Positions 43,445 to 52,945 of a stretch of DNA of 64,000 nucleotides are shown piece after piece. This DNA comes from Hyphomicrobiales bacterium. GTDB lineage: Bacteria; Pseudomonadota; Alphaproteobacteria; Rhizobiales; Rhizobiaceae. Positions within the stretch are counted from its first letter, which is position 1, and every line of letters starts with the position of its first letter. The notes under the pieces were generated by a model. It had not been told where the DNA came from. It saw nothing but the letters and a program-made list of their open reading frames with translations, and did not search any database. The translations under genes and the position numbers were made by a program. The DNA lies in assembly GCA_900469965.1 (NCBI GenBank), contig UBZP01000014.1, forward strand, positions 62,001 through 126,000, written 5' to 3'.

Positions 43445-44599
43445 ATGACGAAGACTATCGAGATGCAGGAAATAGGCGGCCTGGGAGCCGGCTGGAACCT
43501 TGACTTCGAAAAAAGCAAGATGGTCCCGGCGCCGATCGAAACAAGCCGTGTCCTCCTTTGGGCGGAGACGCCTCTGCCAAAAGAAACGTGGAGGCCAATG
43601 CTCTATGAGACCTCATATCACTACACTGGACACATCGCACTTATCCGCGACCAGATATGGCACTGGGCTGATGGCGACTATACAGCCCATTACAGGTTGA
43701 ACATTGAAAAGACGTCGATAAAGAAAATCGAGGAAATAGGGCGGAGCGAGCTACTATCTATTACGTTCGACACCCCGGTTGGCTACAGCCTGCTTGCCGG
43801 AAAAAGACTTGGTGACCTGATTGAGAACGGCGATACTATTATGGGCTCGCACCTCGACGATCGCTATAAGCTGACCGCGAAGTCTGAGATTGTCAAAGCC
43901 GGACAAGGCGACGACGTCGTCGATGGGCGTGCCGGAAATGACAGGCTCTATGGCGCTGACGACAATGACACGCTCATCGGTGGAGCCGGGGCAGACCGTT
44001 TGGACGGAGGCCCGTTCCTCGACACGGCTTCGTATGCGGGTGCAGCCAAGGGCGTGAGGGTGAGCCTGGCAAACCCTGCGGTCAACACCAACGACGCCAA
44101 GGGCGACGTCTACATCTCGATCGAGAACCTTACCGGTACCAGCCATGCCGACAAGCTCTACGGCGACCGCGGTGCGAATACGCTCTCGGGTGGGGAAGGC
44201 AATGACATTCTGAAAGGCGGACCCGGATTCGGCTCCGACAAACTCCACGGCGGCGCCGGCGCAGACGATCTCTACGGCGGCAAAGGACATGACGTGTTCC
44301 AGTTCAAGGCGTTATCAGACTCCACCGTTTCACGCGCCGGCCGCGACACCATTTTTGACTTTTATGGCGACGACCAGATCGATCTCTCCAAGATCGATGC
44401 CAGCACGAAGTCAGCGGGAAACCAGGCATTCCAGTTTATCGCCACGGAAGCATTCCACGGCAAAGCCGGCGAACTGCGGTATTACAGACACTCGTCCGAC
44501 ACCTACGTCGTGGGCGACGTCAATGGCGACAAGAAGCCCGACTTCACAATCCATCTGGATGACCGCCTGACGTTAGACAAATACGATTTCGTTTTCTGA
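43445..44599 (+). CDS. RTX-type calcium-binding secreted protein, second copy
   Basis: A 384-residue protein with lower GC than its neighbours. Residues 1-150 have no recognisable domain. From about 152 there are RTX nonapeptides (GQGDDVVDGRAGNDRLYGAD, GGAGADRLDGG, GGEGNDILKGG). The C-terminal 90 residues share FIATEAFHGKAGELRY and VVGDVNGDKKPDF with FIGTHSFNDKAGELRY and ISGDVDGDGRADF of the RTX protein at 2471-3505, and end in YDFVF. It is a likely type I secretion substrate. ATG 43445 is chosen because AGGAG lies eight bases ahead; in-frame ATGs at 43394 and 43403 are possible. Confidence 0.78.
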   Translation: MTKTIEMQEIGGLGAGWNLDFEKSKMVPAPIETSRVLLWAETPLPKETWRPMLYETSYHYTGHIALIRDQIWHWADGDYTAHYRLNIEKTSIKKIEEIGRSELLSITFDTPVGYSLLAGKRLGDLIENGDTIMGSHLDDRYKLTAKSEIVKAGQGDDVVDGRAGNDRLYGADDNDTLIGGAGADRLDGGPFLDTASYAGAAKGVRVSLANPAVNTNDAKGDVYISIENLTGTSHADKLYGDRGANTLSGGEGNDILKGGPGFGSDKLHGGAGADDLYGGKGHDVFQFKALSDSTVSRAGRDTIFDFYGDDQIDLSKIDASTKSAGNQAFQFIATEAFHGKAGELRYYRHSSDTYVVGDVNGDKKPDFTIHLDDRLTLDKYDFVF

Positions 44600-44731
44600 T
44601 CGAGCGCCGCAACCGCGTCTGCACCAACCTCGACGAGCGGCGCGCCGCATCGGCCTGACGCGCGGTCGCCTCCGTCCTCCGGCGCCTGCTTCGCACTTGC
44701 CGATCCCGCCCGCCCGGCGTAAGGCTTGCCC

Positions 44732-45487
44732 ATGCAGTGGACCGATGAGGCAATCGTGCTCGGCGTGCGCCGTCATGGCGAGACCTCCGTCATCGCGGAG
44801 ATGATGACGCGCAGCCATGGCCGGCACCTCGGCGTAATCCGCTCCGGGCGGTCCCGGACGATGCAGCCGGTGCTGCAGCCCGGCAACACGGTGGAGGCGA
44901 CCTGGCGCGCGCGCCTCGACGAGCATATCGGCGAATACCGCATCGAGCCGCTGCAACTGCGGGCCGGCCGGCTGATGGAAGCGGCGATCGCCGTCTACGG
45001 CGTGCAGGCGATGGCGGCGCTGCTGCGCTTCCTGCCCGAGCGCGACCCGCATCCGCATCTCTTCGAGATGCTCGGCGTGATCCTGGAACATCTGGAGGAC
45101 CCGGCGGACGCCGGCGAACTCTTCGTCCGCTTCGAACTGGCGGTGCTGGAGGATCTCGGCTTCGGTCTCGATCTTGCCCGTTGCGCCGCAACCGGCGACA
45201 CGGATGACCTGGTCTTCGTCTCGCCGAAATCGGGCAGGGCCGTCTGCCGCAACGCCGGCGCCCCCTGGGCCGACCGGATGCTGGCGCTGCCGGCGTTCCT
45301 CGGCGCCGGCCGCAACAGCGCCGCCGACGTGCAGGCGCTGTCGGAGGGCTTCCGGCTGACCGCCTATTTCCTCAACCGGCACGTCTGCGAGCCGCGCGGG
45401 CTCGAACTGTCGAGCGCGCGGGACGGCTTCGTCCAGGCGACGCTGAAGGCGCTTGCCGCCGCACACCCACCGGAGACCGTTTCATGA
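44732..45487 (+). CDS. recO: DNA repair protein RecO
   Basis: A 251-residue recombination mediator of the RecFOR pathway. The OB-fold N-terminus begins [20 protein letters not shown] and includes GVIRSGRSR and [15 protein letters not shown]; the C-terminal helical part carries [16 protein letters not shown] in place of the four-Cys zinc site of some relatives. The stop overlaps the next gene by four bases (ATGA). In other rhizobia it follows era; here they are 11.7 kb apart. Confidence 0.95.
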   Translation: MQWTDEAIVLGVRRHGETSVIAEMMTRSHGRHLGVIRSGRSRTMQPVLQPGNTVEATWRARLDEHIGEYRIEPLQLRAGRLMEAAIAVYGVQAMAALLRFLPERDPHPHLFEMLGVILEHLEDPADAGELFVRFELAVLEDLGFGLDLARCAATGDTDDLVFVSPKSGRAVCRNAGAPWADRMLALPAFLGAGRNSAADVQALSEGFRLTAYFLNRHVCEPRGLELSSARDGFVQATLKALAAAHPPETVS

Positions 45488-45993
45488 ATGTCGAACTCTA
45501 TCCCGGCCTTGCCGTTTCCGGCATCGGCACGCTGCCGCTCGACGTCGTCGCGCGCGACGGCGGGCTGAAGGCGATGCAGGCGATGCTGGAGGGCCGTCTG
45601 CCGGCGCCGCCGATGGCGCAGACGCTGAAATTCGGCATGACCGAGGTCGAGGAGGGCAGGGTCGTCTTCAAGGGGCTGCCGGACGAGACCCATCTCAACC
45701 CGCTCGGCACCGTGCATGGCGGCTGGACGGCGACGATCATGGATTCGGCGCTGGGCTGCGCCGTCTTCTCGGCCATCAAGCCGGGCGAGGCCTATACGAC
45801 GGTCGAGTTCAAGGTCAACCTCGTGCGGCCGGTGCTGCCCGGCATGGGCGAGGTCACCTGCGAGGGGCGGCTGGTCCATCGCGGCCGCACCATCGCCACC
45901 TCGGAGGCCTGGCTGCGCGACGGCGCCGGCAAGCTTCTCGCCCACGGCACGGAGACCTGCGCGATCTTCCCGATCGCCAATCTGACGCGCTGA
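45484..45993 (+). CDS. PaaI-family hotdog thioesterase
   Basis: A 169-residue hotdog-fold protein. [20 protein letters not shown] near residues 70-90 is the typical PaaI segment with the catalytic Asp/Glu helix, and [20 protein letters not shown] follows. It would hydrolyse acyl- or aryl-CoA thioesters in the cytoplasm. Its ATG overlaps the recO stop, so the two are cotranslated. The substrate is unknown. Confidence 0.9.
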   Translation: MNVELYPGLAVSGIGTLPLDVVARDGGLKAMQAMLEGRLPAPPMAQTLKFGMTEVEEGRVVFKGLPDETHLNPLGTVHGGWTATIMDSALGCAVFSAIKPGEAYTTVEFKVNLVRPVLPGMGEVTCEGRLVHRGRTIATSEAWLRDGAGKLLAHGTETCAIFPIANLTR

Positions 45994-46109
45994 TCGCAAT
46001 CCGTTTTACAAAGCGCGGACACAGGCTAGGATTGCGGCGGCATCGTCCCGCCGGGCCCGGTGTCGAAGCACACTAGCGCGCGGGACATTGACCGCGCAGG
46101 CGGAGAGAC

Positions 46110-49100
46110 ATGGCGGAAATACTCGCTCTGGTCGCCATCGTGCTTGCCATTGCCGCGATGAACCGGAATGGCAAGACAACGGCGAAACTCACTGAAGAGA
46201 TTCGCAGACTTCGCGAGGAACTGGAGGCGATGAGGGCCGGCGGTGGCGCGGCCGCGTCGCCGCTGCGTGAGGCGGACGAAACCGCCACCGCCACCACCAT
46301 GGCAACTGGAGCAGCGGCCCCGGGCGATGCCGAGCCGGCCTCCGCCGAACCATCCTTCCCAAGTCCCTGGCTGCGCGGGCGCGCAGCGGCCGATGGCGAC
46401 GAAGTGGCGTCGCCGGCAGGCGCGGGCGTGTCGGCATCGGCAGGCGCGGAAACGACGGCCGCGGCGATCGCGCAGCCGATGCGCGAGAGCCTGGAAAGCC
46501 GGATCGGTGCGCGCTGGGCGGTCTGGGTCGGCGGGCTTGCGCTGGCGCTCGGCGGCGTCTTCATGGTCCGCTATTCGATCGAGGCCGGCGTGCTCAGCCC
46601 CGCCGTCCGGCTGACGCTGGCAGCCCTGTTCGGGCTCGTGCTGGTCGCGGCCGGCGAGATCGTCCGCCGCCGCGGCATGCCGATCGAGATGGTGGCCTTC
46701 CGCAACGCGATGATCCCCGGCGTCTTGACGGCCGCCGGCGCGCTGACGCTGTTCGGCGTCACCTATGCCGCGCACGGCTTCTACGGCTTCATCGGCGCGC
46801 CCCTTTCCTTCCTGCTGCTCGCGGCGATCGCGCTGGCCACGATTGCGCTGTCGCTCCTGCATGGGCAGGCGCTCGCCGGTCTCGGCCTGCTCGGCTCGAT
46901 GGTGACGCCGCTGCTCGTTGCGAGCGACGAGCCCGATCCGTGGCTGCTGTTCGGCTATCTCTCGATCGCCTGGCTCGCGACCGCGGCCGCCGCGCGCCTG
47001 CGACGCTGGCAGGTGGCGCCGACGCTCGCCAATGTCGCGCTCGGCCTCTGGGCGCTGCTCTACCTGGCCTCAGCGGAGCCGCTGCCGACGCCGCCCGTCA
47101 CGCTCGCCCTCCTCGTCATGCTGGCCGGTGCGGCCGTGCTCTGGCCCGGCGCCGGCGGGGCGGCAGGCGAAGCCGATGCCGGGGTGCCGGCCGGCGCGCC
47201 TGCCGGCGCCGACAGCGTGGCGGCAACGCCGCAGGGTGAAGCCGCAGCCGTCGTCGCCATGGCCGAAGGCGGTCCGGTCACCGGCGCCGCTGCAATGACC
47301 GGCGCAGCCGCGCCCGCCGCCGGGGCCCGGTCCGCGGCCGCCCGCTGGCGGCGGATCCTCGCGCCGGCGTTCCTCGCCATCTCGCTCAGTGCCGCGCTGG
47401 CAGCGTCGTTTCCGGCCATCGTCCTCGCCTTCCTGCATCCGTCGCCGGCCTCGTCGGCCGCAGCCTTCGCAGTCCTCGCCTTCGCGCTGGCCGTCCTCGG
47501 CGCGGCCCGATGGTGGGCGCTCTATCCCGCCGTCCTCGGCCATCTCTGCGCCCTTGCCGGGGCGATGGTGCTGGCCGGAGTATCGGGGCGAAATGCGCTG
47601 GAGACCTTGACGGCCTTGCCGGGGCAACCGGGTTTCGACACGGCCGTGCCGATCGCCGCAGGGGCTGCCCCGGTCGCAGTGCTCCTGCTTCTGTCCGCGG
47701 CCCTTGCCGCTGCCGGTGCGGGCGCGATCTGGCGGTGGAAGGAGCGGATGCCGCGACATTCGGCGCTGAACGGCGTACTCATGGCCATCTTCCCGGTGGC
47801 GATCGCCGCTGTCGCCTTCCTCGCCTTCGGCAACCTGTCGTTCGACCTGACGCACGGGCTGTTCGCGCTCGTCCTCGGACTGGCCTATCTGGGGGCGGCC
47901 GAGATCCATGCCCGCACGCTGCCGCCGGGGCCGGCGCCCGTGCCGCAATGGACGCTGGTGCTGGGCGGCTTCGCCTTCCTCACGCTCGCCCTGTTCGCGT
48001 TGACGGACGGTCTTGCCACGACGCTTCTCGTTGCGATCCTGGGCTTCGCGATGGTGCTTGCGACCCGCCTGCGGCCATGGCCCGTCCTGCCCTGGGCGAT
48101 GGTCGGCGCGGCCCTCGTCGTTGCTGTCCGCATCGGCTGGGACCCGACGATCGTCGGGCCTGCGGACCTGTCGAAGACGCCGGTCTTCAACCAGTTGCTG
48201 CCCGGCTACGGCATCCCGGCGCTACTACTGGCAGCCTCCGCCTGGCTGCTTCGCAGCTGGCCCGGCGAGCGCGCACGCAACCTGCTGCAGGCGCTGGCGA
48301 GCCTCTTCGTCCTGCTGTCGGTCGCGATCCTCGTCCGCCACGCGATGAACGGCGGCGTGCTCGACAGCGCAGCGCCGACGCTCGGCGAGCAGGCGATCTA
48401 CACCCTCCTTGCCGCCGGCGCCTCCGCCGCGCTGATGACGCTGGAGCTGAAGCAGCCGAGCCCGGTCTTCCGCTACGGCTCGATGGCGGTCGGCGTGCTG
48501 TCCATGCTGTCGATCCTGTCGGCGCACTTCTTCGCGCTCAACCCCTATTTCAGCGGCGAACTGACCGGCCGCTGGCCGTTCTTCAACCTGCTGCTCGTCG
48601 GCTACCTGCTGCCCGGCCTCGCCTTTGCCGGGCTGGCCTGGTATGCGCGCGGCCGGCGCCCGGCGGCCTATGTGACGCTGCTGGCGCTGACCGGCGCCGT
48701 GCTCGTCTTCGCCTGGGTGACGCTCTCGGTGCGCCGCTACTGGCACGGCGAGGGCATTGCCGGCTGGAAAGGGTTCATCGAGGGGGAGACCTACACCTAT
48801 TCCGTCGTCTGGCTCCTGCTCGGCGTGGCGCTTCTGGCGCTCGGCTCGCGCCTCGATGCGAGAAGCCTGCGTCTCGCATCGGCGGCCCTGGTGCTGCTCG
48901 CCGTGGTCAAGGTGTTCCTGGTCGACATGTCGAACCTGCAGGGCATCCTGCGCGCACTCTCCTTCATCGGCCTCGGCGCCGTCCTGATCGGCATCGGCCT
49001 GTTCTATCAGAAGATCCTGACCGGCAGGGCGGACGGCCCCGCTTCCGACCCGGCTCCGGCCGGTCCGCCCGCTTCCGCCCCATCCGGATCCGGCACGCCG

Positions 49101-49121
49101 GCCTCGCCGGATGCGGCCTGA
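46110..49121 (+). CDS. Large DUF2339 integral membrane protein
   Basis: A 1003-residue protein. The N-terminus is a single hydrophobic segment (MAEILALVAIVLAIAAM) followed by a short coiled-coil (TEEIRRLREELEAMRA) and an Ala/Thr/Gly-rich stretch. The DUF2339 hallmark is near residue 130: RIGARWAVWVGGLALALGGV. From there about twenty or more hydrophobic helices fill the rest, interrupted by a Gly/Ala linker near 360-400. The family has no known function; similar giant proteins are common in rhizobia. No operon overlap is seen on either side. Confidence 0.85.
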   Translation: MAEILALVAIVLAIAAMNRNGKTTAKLTEEIRRLREELEAMRAGGGAAASPLREADETATATTMATGAAAPGDAEPASAEPSFPSPWLRGRAAADGDEVASPAGAGVSASAGAETTAAAIAQPMRESLESRIGARWAVWVGGLALALGGVFMVRYSIEAGVLSPAVRLTLAALFGLVLVAAGEIVRRRGMPIEMVAFRNAMIPGVLTAAGALTLFGVTYAAHGFYGFIGAPLSFLLLAAIALATIALSLLHGQALAGLGLLGSMVTPLLVASDEPDPWLLFGYLSIAWLATAAAARLRRWQVAPTLANVALGLWALLYLASAEPLPTPPVTLALLVMLAGAAVLWPGAGGAAGEADAGVPAGAPAGADSVAATPQGEAAAVVAMAEGGPVTGAAAMTGAAAPAAGARSAAARWRRILAPAFLAISLSAALAASFPAIVLAFLHPSPASSAAAFAVLAFALAVLGAARWWALYPAVLGHLCALAGAMVLAGVSGRNALETLTALPGQPGFDTAVPIAAGAAPVAVLLLLSAALAAAGAGAIWRWKERMPRHSALNGVLMAIFPVAIAAVAFLAFGNLSFDLTHGLFALVLGLAYLGAAEIHARTLPPGPAPVPQWTLVLGGFAFLTLALFALTDGLATTLLVAILGFAMVLATRLRPWPVLPWAMVGAALVVAVRIGWDPTIVGPADLSKTPVFNQLLPGYGIPALLLAASAWLLRSWPGERARNLLQALASLFVLLSVAILVRHAMNGGVLDSAAPTLGEQAIYTLLAAGASAALMTLELKQPSPVFRYGSMAVGVLSMLSILSAHFFALNPYFSGELTGRWPFFNLLLVGYLLPGLAFAGLAWYARGRRPAAYVTLLALTGAVLVFAWVTLSVRRYWHGEGIAGWKGFIEGETYTYSVVWLLLGVALLALGSRLDARSLRLASAALVLLAVVKVFLVDMSNLQGILRALSFIGLGAVLIGIGLFYQKILTGRADGPASDPAPAGPPASAPSGSGTPASPDAA

Positions 49122-49250
49122 CGGCGGATCCGGGCGGATTCCTTCAGGTGTCGTTTCCCCGCCGGGGCAAATCGGCTAAGGAGTGGGCCGGATCGTTCCC
49201 GCGCCGCGTGCAGCGGCGACCGGACGGCACACAGATACGAGGGGACAGGG

Positions 49251-50111
49251 ATGACGGCGAAGGACATGACGGTCGCGGGCTTGAACATCCATCCGCTGAA
49301 GAGCGGCCGTGCGATACCGATGCAGGCCGTCTCGGTCGGGCTCGACGGGATCGCCGACGACCGGCGCTTCATGGTGACCGAGCCGGACGGCCGCTTCATC
49401 ACCCAGCGCGAATTGCAGGCGCTGGCGCAGGTGGAGGCCTATCCGCAGGACGGCACCGTCCGCCTGGTCATGAACGGCCGCGAACTTGTCCCGTCCTTCG
49501 ACGCCGCCCGCCGCCTTCCGGTGACGGTCTGGGACAGCGCCGTCGATGCGGCGCTCGCCGACGCGGCGTCGAACGCGACCCTGTCGGACTGGCTCGGCCG
49601 CGCGGTCAGGCTCGTCCAAATGGACGGCCAGGCGAGCCGCCACGTCGGCGCGAAATGGGCGGGCCATCCCGTGCCCGTCGGTTTCGCCGACGGCTTTCCC
49701 GTGCTGATCACCACCACCGGCTCGCTCGCCGATCTCAACCGGACGCTGGCCGAAAAGGGCCAGGAGCCGGTCGGCATGGACCGTTTCCGCACCAACATCC
49801 TCGTCGAGCACGACGAGCCGTGGGCCGAGGACCTGTGGCAGTCCGTCGAGATCGGCGGCATCGTCTTCGATCTCGTCAAGCCCTGCGCCCGCTGCATCAT
49901 GACCACGCAGGACCAGATCACCGGCGAGCGCATCGGCGGCAACCCGATCCAGGGGCTCGCCGAAAAGCGCATGTCCGCCGACCGCAGCGTCGCTGGCGTC
50001 TTGTTCGGCTGGAACGCGGTGCCGCGCGGCGAGGGCGAACTGCGCCTGGGAGAGGCGGTCAGCGTGCTGCGGCGGCGGGACGAACGCTGGCCGATGCGGG
50101 TGCGCGGCTGA
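49251..50111 (+). CDS. MOSC domain protein (YcbX-like)
   Basis: A 286-residue protein. An N-terminal MOSC beta-barrel (VAGLNIHPLKSGRAIPM) precedes the MOSC domain, with MDRFRTNILVEHDEPWAEDL and the conserved cysteine in VKPCARCIMTTQD. YcbX-like proteins use a molybdenum cofactor to reduce N-hydroxylated compounds or transfer sulfur. No C-terminal ferredoxin domain is fused. The ATG is preceded by a GAGGGGACAGGG segment. Monocistronic; downstream is the MFS gene after 112 bases. Confidence 0.88.
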   Translation: MTAKDMTVAGLNIHPLKSGRAIPMQAVSVGLDGIADDRRFMVTEPDGRFITQRELQALAQVEAYPQDGTVRLVMNGRELVPSFDAARRLPVTVWDSAVDAALADAASNATLSDWLGRAVRLVQMDGQASRHVGAKWAGHPVPVGFADGFPVLITTTGSLADLNRTLAEKGQEPVGMDRFRTNILVEHDEPWAEDLWQSVEIGGIVFDLVKPCARCIMTTQDQITGERIGGNPIQGLAEKRMSADRSVAGVLFGWNAVPRGEGELRLGEAVSVLRRRDERWPMRVRG

Positions 50112-50223
50112 GGCGCCGGCGGCCTGCCATTCATCAAGGTCCCTGATCGTTCGCTGCAAATTAATTCACTTTTTCTCATGGGACGGCGCGGCTAACGTGG
50201 CGGCCGATCAACCGGAGTCGCCC

Positions 50224-51465
50224 ATGTCCGCCCCCACATCGACCATTGCCGCCGCCGCAGGGCGCGCCCACATGCCCTGGCTCATCATCGCGGCCGGCTC
50301 GATCGTCGTCATGCTGACCTTCGGACCGCGCTCGGCCATGGGCTTCTTCCAGCTGCCGATGCTGCAGGATACCGGCTGGGACCGCACCACCTTCGGGCTG
50401 GCCATGGCGTTGCAGAACCTGTGCTGGGGCCTGAGCCAGCCGTTCTTCGGCGCCATCGCCGACAAGTACGGCACCTGGCGGGTGCTGGCCATGTCCGGCA
50501 TCGTCTATGCCTGCGGCCTGTTCCTGATGTCGCTCGGCGGCTCGCCCTGGACGCTGCATGTCGGCGGCGGCGTGCTGGTCGGCCTCGGCGTCGGCTCCGG
50601 TTCCTTCGGCATCGTGCTCTCCGCCTTCGCCCGCAACGTCACGCCGCAGCAGCGCTCGATGGCCTTCGGCATCGGCACGGCGGCGGGCTCGGCCGGCATG
50701 TTCCTGTTCGCGCCGCTGAGCCAGGGGCTGATCTCGTCGCTCGGCTGGTCCGACAGCCTGGTGGCGCTCGGCGGGCTGATGCTGCTGGTGCCGGTCTTTG
50801 CCATTCCGCTCCGCGGCAACGCCGCCACCGCCGGCAAGGGCGGCGAGACCGCCCTCCAGCAGACGGTCGCCCAGGCGCTGACGGAGGCCCTGGGCCATCG
50901 CAGCTATCTGCTGCTGGTCGCAGGCTTCTTCGTCTGCGGCTATCAGGTCGCCTTCATCACCGCGCATTTCCCCGCCTATCTCGGCGACATCGGCATCGAC
51001 GCGCGCTATGCGGTGATCGCGCTGGCGCTGATCGGCTTCTTCAACATCATCGGCTCGCTCGCCTCCGGCGTCATCAGCCAGCGCCATTCCAAGCCCTATT
51101 TCCTGGCGCTGATCTATCTCGCCCGCTCGGTGGCCGTCGCCGCCTTCCTGCTTCTGCCGCAATCGCCGCTGTCGGTGATCATCTTTGCGATCGTGATGGG
51201 CCTCCTGTGGCTTTCCACCGTGCCGCCGACCAACGCGCTGGTGGCGATCATGTTCGGCACGCGCCACCTCGGCCTGCTCGGCGGCATCGTCTTCCTGTCG
51301 CACCAGATCGGCTCGTTCCTCGGCGTCTGGATGGGCGGCTATCTCTACGACCACTTCGGCACCTACGATCCGGTCTGGTGGTTCGGCGCCGCGCTCGGCA
51401 TCTTCGCCGCGGTCGTCCACTGGCCGATCCGCGAGCAGCCGGTGGCCCGGCCGGCGATGGCCTGA
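50224..51465 (+). CDS. MFS transporter
   Basis: A 413-residue inner-membrane carrier with 12 predicted helices. The typical motif between helices 2 and 3 appears as [19 protein letters not shown], and the second half repeats it weakly around [19 protein letters not shown]. It belongs to the oxalate/monocarboxylate-like branch of MFS from overall pattern. The start ATG at 50224 is preceded by CGGAG; a GTG at 50197 would add nine residues. It lies upstream of nadA by 182 bases but does not carry the NadQ-type site in its own promoter, so a link with NAD precursors is unproven. Confidence 0.88.
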   Translation: MSAPTSTIAAAAGRAHMPWLIIAAGSIVVMLTFGPRSAMGFFQLPMLQDTGWDRTTFGLAMALQNLCWGLSQPFFGAIADKYGTWRVLAMSGIVYACGLFLMSLGGSPWTLHVGGGVLVGLGVGSGSFGIVLSAFARNVTPQQRSMAFGIGTAAGSAGMFLFAPLSQGLISSLGWSDSLVALGGLMLLVPVFAIPLRGNAATAGKGGETALQQTVAQALTEALGHRSYLLLVAGFFVCGYQVAFITAHFPAYLGDIGIDARYAVIALALIGFFNIIGSLASGVISQRHSKPYFLALIYLARSVAVAAFLLLPQSPLSVIIFAIVMGLLWLSTVPPTNALVAIMFGTRHLGLLGGIVFLSHQIGSFLGVWMGGYLYDHFGTYDPVWWFGAALGIFAAVVHWPIREQPVARPAMA

Positions 51466-51589
51466 GGCAAACGGAAAAGACGAGATCCGGCCGGCCCGGC
51501 GAAAATGTCCGGGCCGCCTCCTTGCAAACCGTCACAAAACTTTCTAAATCAACCCGGCCGGCCTCGCCGGTTTTATTTGGCTCCAGTTA

Positions 51590-51604
51590 TGCTCAATGTG
51601 AGCA
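51590..51604. promoter_or_regulatory. Putative NadQ operator upstream of nadA
   Basis: TGCTCA-ATG-TGAGCA, a perfect 6+6 palindrome with a 3-base centre, flanked by TA on the left and AAT on the right, 43 bases before the nadA start codon. It fits the predicted Rhizobiales NadQ box as I recall it, and the nadQ gene is nearby. Confidence 0.7.
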
Positions 51605-51647
51605 AATATGGGGCCTCGCCGATGGGCGGACACTCAGGGAGGGGTTC

Positions 51648-52730
51648 ATGACCCAGCTTGCCACCGGTTCGATCGCCGCACGGGAGGAGGTGGCCCCGCT
51701 TTCGGCCGCCGAGCGCTTCGGCATCGTCGACATGCCGGATCTGACCTTCACGCCCGCCGTCGCCCGCGAGACCGAGCATCTCTACGAGCGCGTCAGGCAG
51801 TTCATCCCGGCGATCGAGTGGCCCGTCTATGCGCCCTACGTGCACGCCATCAACCGGCTGAAGAAGGAGCGCGGCGCGGTCATCCTCGCCCACAACTACC
51901 AGACGCCGGACATCTTCCACTGCGTCGCCGACATCGTCGGCGATTCGCTGCAGCTTGCCCGCGACGCCACCAAGGTCGATGCCGAGATCATCGTCCAGTG
52001 CGGCGTGCATTTCATGGCTGAGACGTCCAAGCTCCTGAACCCGGAAAAGACCGTGCTGATCCCGGATGCCAAGGCAGGCTGCTCGCTGTCGGAATCGATC
52101 ACCGGCGCCGACGTGCGCCTCCTGAAGCAGCGCTATCCGGGCGTCCCCGTCGTCACCTATGTCAACACCTCGGCCGACGTGAAGGCGGAGACCGACATCT
52201 GCTGCACCTCCTCGAACGTGCTCGCCGTCGTCGAGAGCCTGGAGAGCGACACGGTCCTGTGCATTCCCGACGAGTACCTGGCGATGAACGTCGCCCGCCA
52301 GACCAACAAGAAGATCCTGACCTGGAAGGGCCATTGCGAGGTGCACGAGCGCTTCACCCCGGCCGAACTGCTCGCCTACAAGGAGGCCGATCCGTCGATC
52401 GAGATCATCGGCCATCCCGAGTGCCACCCGGACGTGATCGCCGTCTGCGATTTCTCCGGCTCCACCGCCGGCATGATCAACTACGTCAAGGACCACCGCC
52501 CGCCGCGCGTGCTGCTGGTCACCGAATGCTCGATGGCCTCCAACATCCAGGCCGAAGTCGAGGGCGTCGATTTCATCAAGCCGTGCAACCTCTGTCCGCA
52601 CATGAAGCGCATCACGCTGCCGAAGATCCTCGACAGCCTGGTGAACATGACGGAAGAGGTGCTGGTCGACCCGGTGATCGCCGGTCGCGCCCGCCTCGCC
52701 GTCGAGCGGATGATCAATTTGAAGCAGTAG
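51648..52730 (+). CDS. nadA: Quinolinate synthase NadA
   Basis: A 360-residue [4Fe-4S] enzyme that condenses iminoaspartate and dihydroxyacetone phosphate to quinolinate. [20 protein letters not shown] is the family opening, [17 protein letters not shown] carries the first cluster Cys, DICCTSSN the second, and [15 protein letters not shown] the third. GDSLQLAR and KAGCSLSE are also present. The N-terminal 70 residues form a longer leader than in the enteric enzyme. AGGGAGGGG lies just before the ATG. First gene of nadA-nadB-nadC. Confidence 0.97.
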   Translation: MTQLATGSIAAREEVAPLSAAERFGIVDMPDLTFTPAVARETEHLYERVRQFIPAIEWPVYAPYVHAINRLKKERGAVILAHNYQTPDIFHCVADIVGDSLQLARDATKVDAEIIVQCGVHFMAETSKLLNPEKTVLIPDAKAGCSLSESITGADVRLLKQRYPGVPVVTYVNTSADVKAETDICCTSSNVLAVVESLESDTVLCIPDEYLAMNVARQTNKKILTWKGHCEVHERFTPAELLAYKEADPSIEIIGHPECHPDVIAVCDFSGSTAGMINYVKDHRPPRVLLVTECSMASNIQAEVEGVDFIKPCNLCPHMKRITLPKILDSLVNMTEEVLVDPVIAGRARLAVERMINLKQ

Positions 52731-52798
52731 CGCGAGCACCGTTCCGCGCAAACAGATGGAGAGGCCGCACGACAGATCGTTCCGCCATACCGGCTTGG

Positions 52799-52915
52799 CC
52801 CCTCATCCCCCTGCCGGGACCTTCTCCCCGCAAGCGGGGAGAAGGAGCAAGGCGGCGCGCCCATCGCTCCTCGCCCCGCTTGCGGGGAGAGGATGCCGGC
52901 AGGCAGGTGAGGGGC
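52799..52915. repeat. Rhizobial-type palindromic intergenic repeat
   Basis: An imperfect long inverted repeat of about 117 bases: outer arms CCCCTCATCCCCCTGCCGG and CCGGCAGGCAGGTGAGGGG, with two internal hairpins, CTTCTCCCCGC/GCGGGGAGAAG at 52821-52844 and CCTCGCCCCGC/GCGGGGAGAGG at 52869-52892. This kind of element is scattered through rhizobial intergenic regions; here it separates nadA from nadB. Confidence 0.75.
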
Positions 52916-52945
52916 GGTCGTGAGCGCGCAGAGGAGGAATAGGAC

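Noticed and set aside
50224-51465. MFS gene as a NadQ-controlled NAD-precursor transporter
   Set aside because: The palindrome lies downstream of its stop codon in the nadA promoter; nothing similar is upstream of the MFS gene.
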